From NCBI RefSeq assembly GCF_002994745.2, contig NC_037094.1, positions 6,618,001 to 6,682,000 on the forward strand: a stretch of DNA of 64,000 nt, read 5' to 3'. This DNA comes from Rosa chinensis (lineage: Eukaryota > Streptophyta > Magnoliopsida > Rosales > Rosaceae). The notes beneath the pieces were generated by a model. The model searched no databases and was not told the origin of the DNA. It saw only the letters and a list, made by a program, of their open reading frames with translations. Below, one piece after another: positions 60,876-64,000 of the stretch (position 1 is its first letter; each line of letters opens with the position of its first letter). A program made the position numbers and the translations under genes.

Positions 60876-63390
60876 TTGCTTAGATTTATATTAAGTTTTA
60901 GAATGTATAATGACTTTTAGTATTTTTTTTTATATTTCTCATCAACATTTTGTAAATCTTAATAATTGAAATTTTGTAGATGGCAACTCACAATTGCCAA
61001 ACCAGTATTACCCAACTAGGGAAAGAGAAACCAGAAAGAAACAAGCTAGGAAATCCACGAAGAAGGTTAGTTTGATAAAGACTGAACCCACTCAACCCAG
61101 AGATGATGTTGATGAGGATTGATGATGATACCTACTCAATAAACAAATGCTTCTTTGGTATAATGCGCCGATGAATAGGAATGCGGGGGAGTTCAACAAG
61201 TCCCATTTTTTACTTGACAAAAAAAAAAAAAAGGTTCTAGTCTTTGGTTAAGGACAAATCATATTCAAGCCACAAGTCATTTAATGTGTTTCGATATGCA
61301 TTGATTGAAAGTTTAAAACTTCTTTAGTTTTGATATAGTTTTTGTTTCTGTGATTATAATCTTTTCATATTTAGAATTCAAAAAATCTCATCATATGCAA
61401 AATATTATCTAGTGTGTTAGAACAAGTTAATGGTAGATCATTCTGCTCAAATTTCGTTATATAGTAATATATCAGACTAGAGTTCAATGTTCCTATTTCA
61501 TGGCTCATAACATGTTTCCTTTGAAAAAACTGAAAATTATTTTATGCACTGATGGTGTAAATGACCAAACACTTATAAGATGATTCCAACCCTTAATATT
61601 TATAATTAATATTTTTATCAATAACCTAAGAGTGTATTTAATATAATCTAACCATCCATTTATGTCGGTGCAAATGCACGTCGGTGCAGAACCCTCCCCT
61701 GAAAAAAGACAATCGGAGAAGTCTGCAATATCAAAGATTTACAAAATCCCACGTGTTTAATCTCTTTCTTATTGTAATGCAATGTTTCGGATAAGATACT
61801 TAGAAAGTTAGAATTAAACAAATGGAAGTTGATACATGGTTCATCACATGATAAGGTTCCCGCATCCCATCTGACTAGATTTGTGGAACATCAAGGGTCA
61901 CTGTCATCGAAAAAAAATCTTCTGCTTGGTCATATTCACTTAGCACGTGTTTATTTACAAAGCTTATGGATTGGGCTTGGGTTTTGGTATTAAAACTCTG
62001 ACGCTGAAAAATTCGTGCAAATTATTCAAAACTCATAGCTCGACTTTTCGATATTGTTTCATTGCTTGCACATTGAATCATCAATATATGTCCATCGTTG
62101 GCAGTGTCAAATTCTTATATTTTCGTTAGGGTTTTTGGACAATGAGAAAGAATTACGTGTGGCACCCGCACCGCCACGTGGTGCGGCAAACCAATCACTG
62201 CACAGCAGGGAGTCTTTTGAGTATTGTATATTTAGGGAGTAGGGGCAGTTTCGGAAAAGAAATATTTTTTTTTTTTCTGATTGAGTGGCCCTAAAGCCAT
62301 GTGGTGGGGAAACGCCCACCTAAGAATTTCTCTTGGATAATTAACACGCACCCTTACCAAATTAACCTGCTGATGCCTGCGTGGCAAATGCCATCGAATC
62401 ATAAGCATGAATTTCTTGTCAACATGAGTCAATAACTTGATGATTAATATTATGATTCTTCTCCTGTTTCCCTGGGAATTTGCTTTCTCTATTTTAATAC
62501 TTGGTGTTAATAAACATTGACGGAGATAGAATTTTTGCCATATAATAAACCAAGTACATAATTAAGTTTGTGACGAAGATGCCAAGGTGGTGTGATGGAT
62601 AGAAATCATAGAAATATATATGGCAGTTGGCAAAGGTGGATAACGGTCCTAGTCGACAGGAAAAACAAGTCTGTCCAAATATTAGAACCAAGACAAAGAT
62701 CAATAGTGGGTTAACATTCTGCCTTATCTGATCATCGATGGAGGACCATGCTCCAAATGCTTTGAAAGAAAAAGATAGTCCGTACTGCCAACTATAAAAG
62801 TCTTCATGGAATTTAAGTAGTTCAACTTTATGTCATGCTCATGCTCATAATTAAGCAATTTTCAAGACTGGAAATTGATCGAAGTGCATGTATATTCCAG
62901 GAAGGAGATTGGTCTTTGGAAAAAGAGATCCAAAAAGAAAATTGAAGATCCCCGATGTTTCTGGATCGTAAGAGCAGGGATCTGGACACAAATAGTGAGC
63001 CAGGTTCTTTAACTTTGATTGGTGATCGACAAGTTTTTTACACCACATGTTTTTTGTCAAATAAGTTCATACATATTTGGACGTTTTGAGGATCAACTTC
63101 GGAAAGTATAAAGAGATTCGATCTGTTTTGAGTTCTTTCTTAATTTCATGACTCCTAACTTAAAAAAAAAAAAATTATTTGTGAAATGAGGTAAATGAGT
63201 GAGTTCATAATTATTTATTCTCCAACAATGTCTCTGTAAATATTTGAAGTTCACTTCCCTCAATCTTTAAGTGAAGATTAGAATATTAGAACCCATCATT
63301 TTTAGCTTATAAATTTAGGGAGCCTTTCTAATGAGGACTAGTTTTAAGACTTTTAAATTAACGATTTGAGAGACTCACTTTTCGACTACA
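60876..63390. other. AT-rich spacer
   Basis: It begins with the tail of the broken 255-bp duplication (to about 60908). After that it contains poly(A) tracts and short ORFs (61947-62129, 62054-62242, 62232-62432, 62494-62703, 62851-63060) without domains or splice context. A short palindromic stretch CGCCACGTGGTGCGG lies at about 62172. No gene can be supported. Confidence 0.5.
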
Positions 63391-64000
63391 TTACAGTAAA
63401 TTGATGAGCTTTTAGCAAGCGCGCAATTTAACCCTGAAATATCGTTAGTAGTATAAGCAAATAGGGATCGTTCTATTCCGGGGATTGATGGTACATGATA
63501 GGAGCATTTTAATGCGGTATTTTAATAGTTAATTCCTCACATTTTGCTTAGTTAATTCCTTAACGAATCGATTTTTAACTCAATTTCTATTTTTTAGGTA
63601 CATTGGAGTAGATGATGATGAAATGAGTTGTTTGGCCCTAAAATGAGCATTTTGGCCTGAGAAAGCGTGTCTTGGAGAAATTGAGCCAATGAGAAAGCGA
63701 GCTAGACAAGAAATGAGGAGTGGCAGACTAACCATCCGAACTTCAAATGAGTTGAAACTTTCCAGATTCATTCTAGAAAGCCCAAGGATCATTTCTTATG
63801 AAGAGTGCCAGAGCAAACTATGAGTGGAAGGCCTTCAAACAATCAGCCCAATTTTCTACAGAAGCAAAACTGGAAAACTGGACTTGTAAGAGGTCCAGCA
63901 ACATTTCCGGCCCAACCACATGGCAATACATTCTAAAATTTTACCACAGTAATCTACATTCATGGGGGAATATTTGTTATGAAGAAGTCTTGGGCAGAAT
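63391..64000 (+). mobile_element. Probable LTR retroelement running off the right edge
   Basis: The sequence TTAGCAAGCGCGCAATTTAA through GGGATCGTTCTATTCCGGGG resembles a motif common in plant LTRs or leaders. From 63595 (TTTTTTAGGTACATTGGAG) the layout resembles the start of the Athila-like LTR in this window, although the sequence is not the same. Ends and target duplication are not visible, so the call is tentative. Confidence 0.35.

Noticed and set aside
62160..62185. Palindromic CGCCACGTGGTGCGG as a regulatory G-box site
   Set aside because: It contains CACGTG, but there is no adjacent gene to regulate, so no functional claim can be made.

Overview
This is plant nuclear DNA, almost certainly from a eudicot. 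It shows GT-AG introns, plant-specific families (a YSL metal transporter, a DUF538 protein, an EMB8-like hydrolase, an HLB1-like TPR protein), TA- and CT-rich microsatellites and nested LTR retrotransposons. I cannot fix the species. No bacterial features, CRISPR arrays, rRNA or tRNA genes were seen.

Layout. 1-11.5 kb is a stack of LTR-type repeats with no host gene. It holds a 3.0-kb solo LTR (844-3833, target duplication TCCAC), a 30-bp minisatellite (about 5630-6800), a 487-bp solo LTR (7238-7724, duplication TCTTT) and a 3.2-kb LTR-like element on the minus strand (7782-10957) that carries a Tourist-like MITE. A second 490-bp LTR copy lies at 11059-11551. 11.5-16.8 kb is AT-rich spacer with a 5'-truncated LINE and a fold-back MITE.

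17-40.5 kb is the gene island: a YSL transporter (+), an HLB1-like TPR protein (-), a TBC Rab-GAP (-), a small glycine-rich membrane protein (-), a 68-aa two-exon membrane protein (+), a single-exon DUF538 protein (+) and an EMB8-like alpha/beta hydrolase (+). Exon structures were worked out by hand from splice sites and reading-frame continuity. Each multi-exon gene closes into one uninterrupted frame. The genes look like ordinary housekeeping or transport genes, and nothing suggests a functional cluster.

40.9-42 kb is an internally deleted LINE with a 19-bp target duplication. 43.2-43.95 kb holds two local tandem duplications. 43,950-60,875 is a three-layer transposon nest. The host is a roughly 4.8-kb LTR element encoding only gag (TR-GAG-like). 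It received a deleted hAT element (44612-45979, 8-bp duplication) inside gag, and a 10.75-kb Athila-like Ty3/gypsy element (48408-59158, 5-bp duplication) inside a 42-bp coding-like minisatellite. 60.9-64 kb is spacer, with a probable new LTR running off the right edge.

The most informative point is that the nest can be unpacked exactly. Removing the hAT restores the gag reading frame, removing the Athila element restores the 14-residue repeat frame, and a tandem paralogue beside the nest preserves the empty target site of the outer element. I found no convincing new biological system beyond this.
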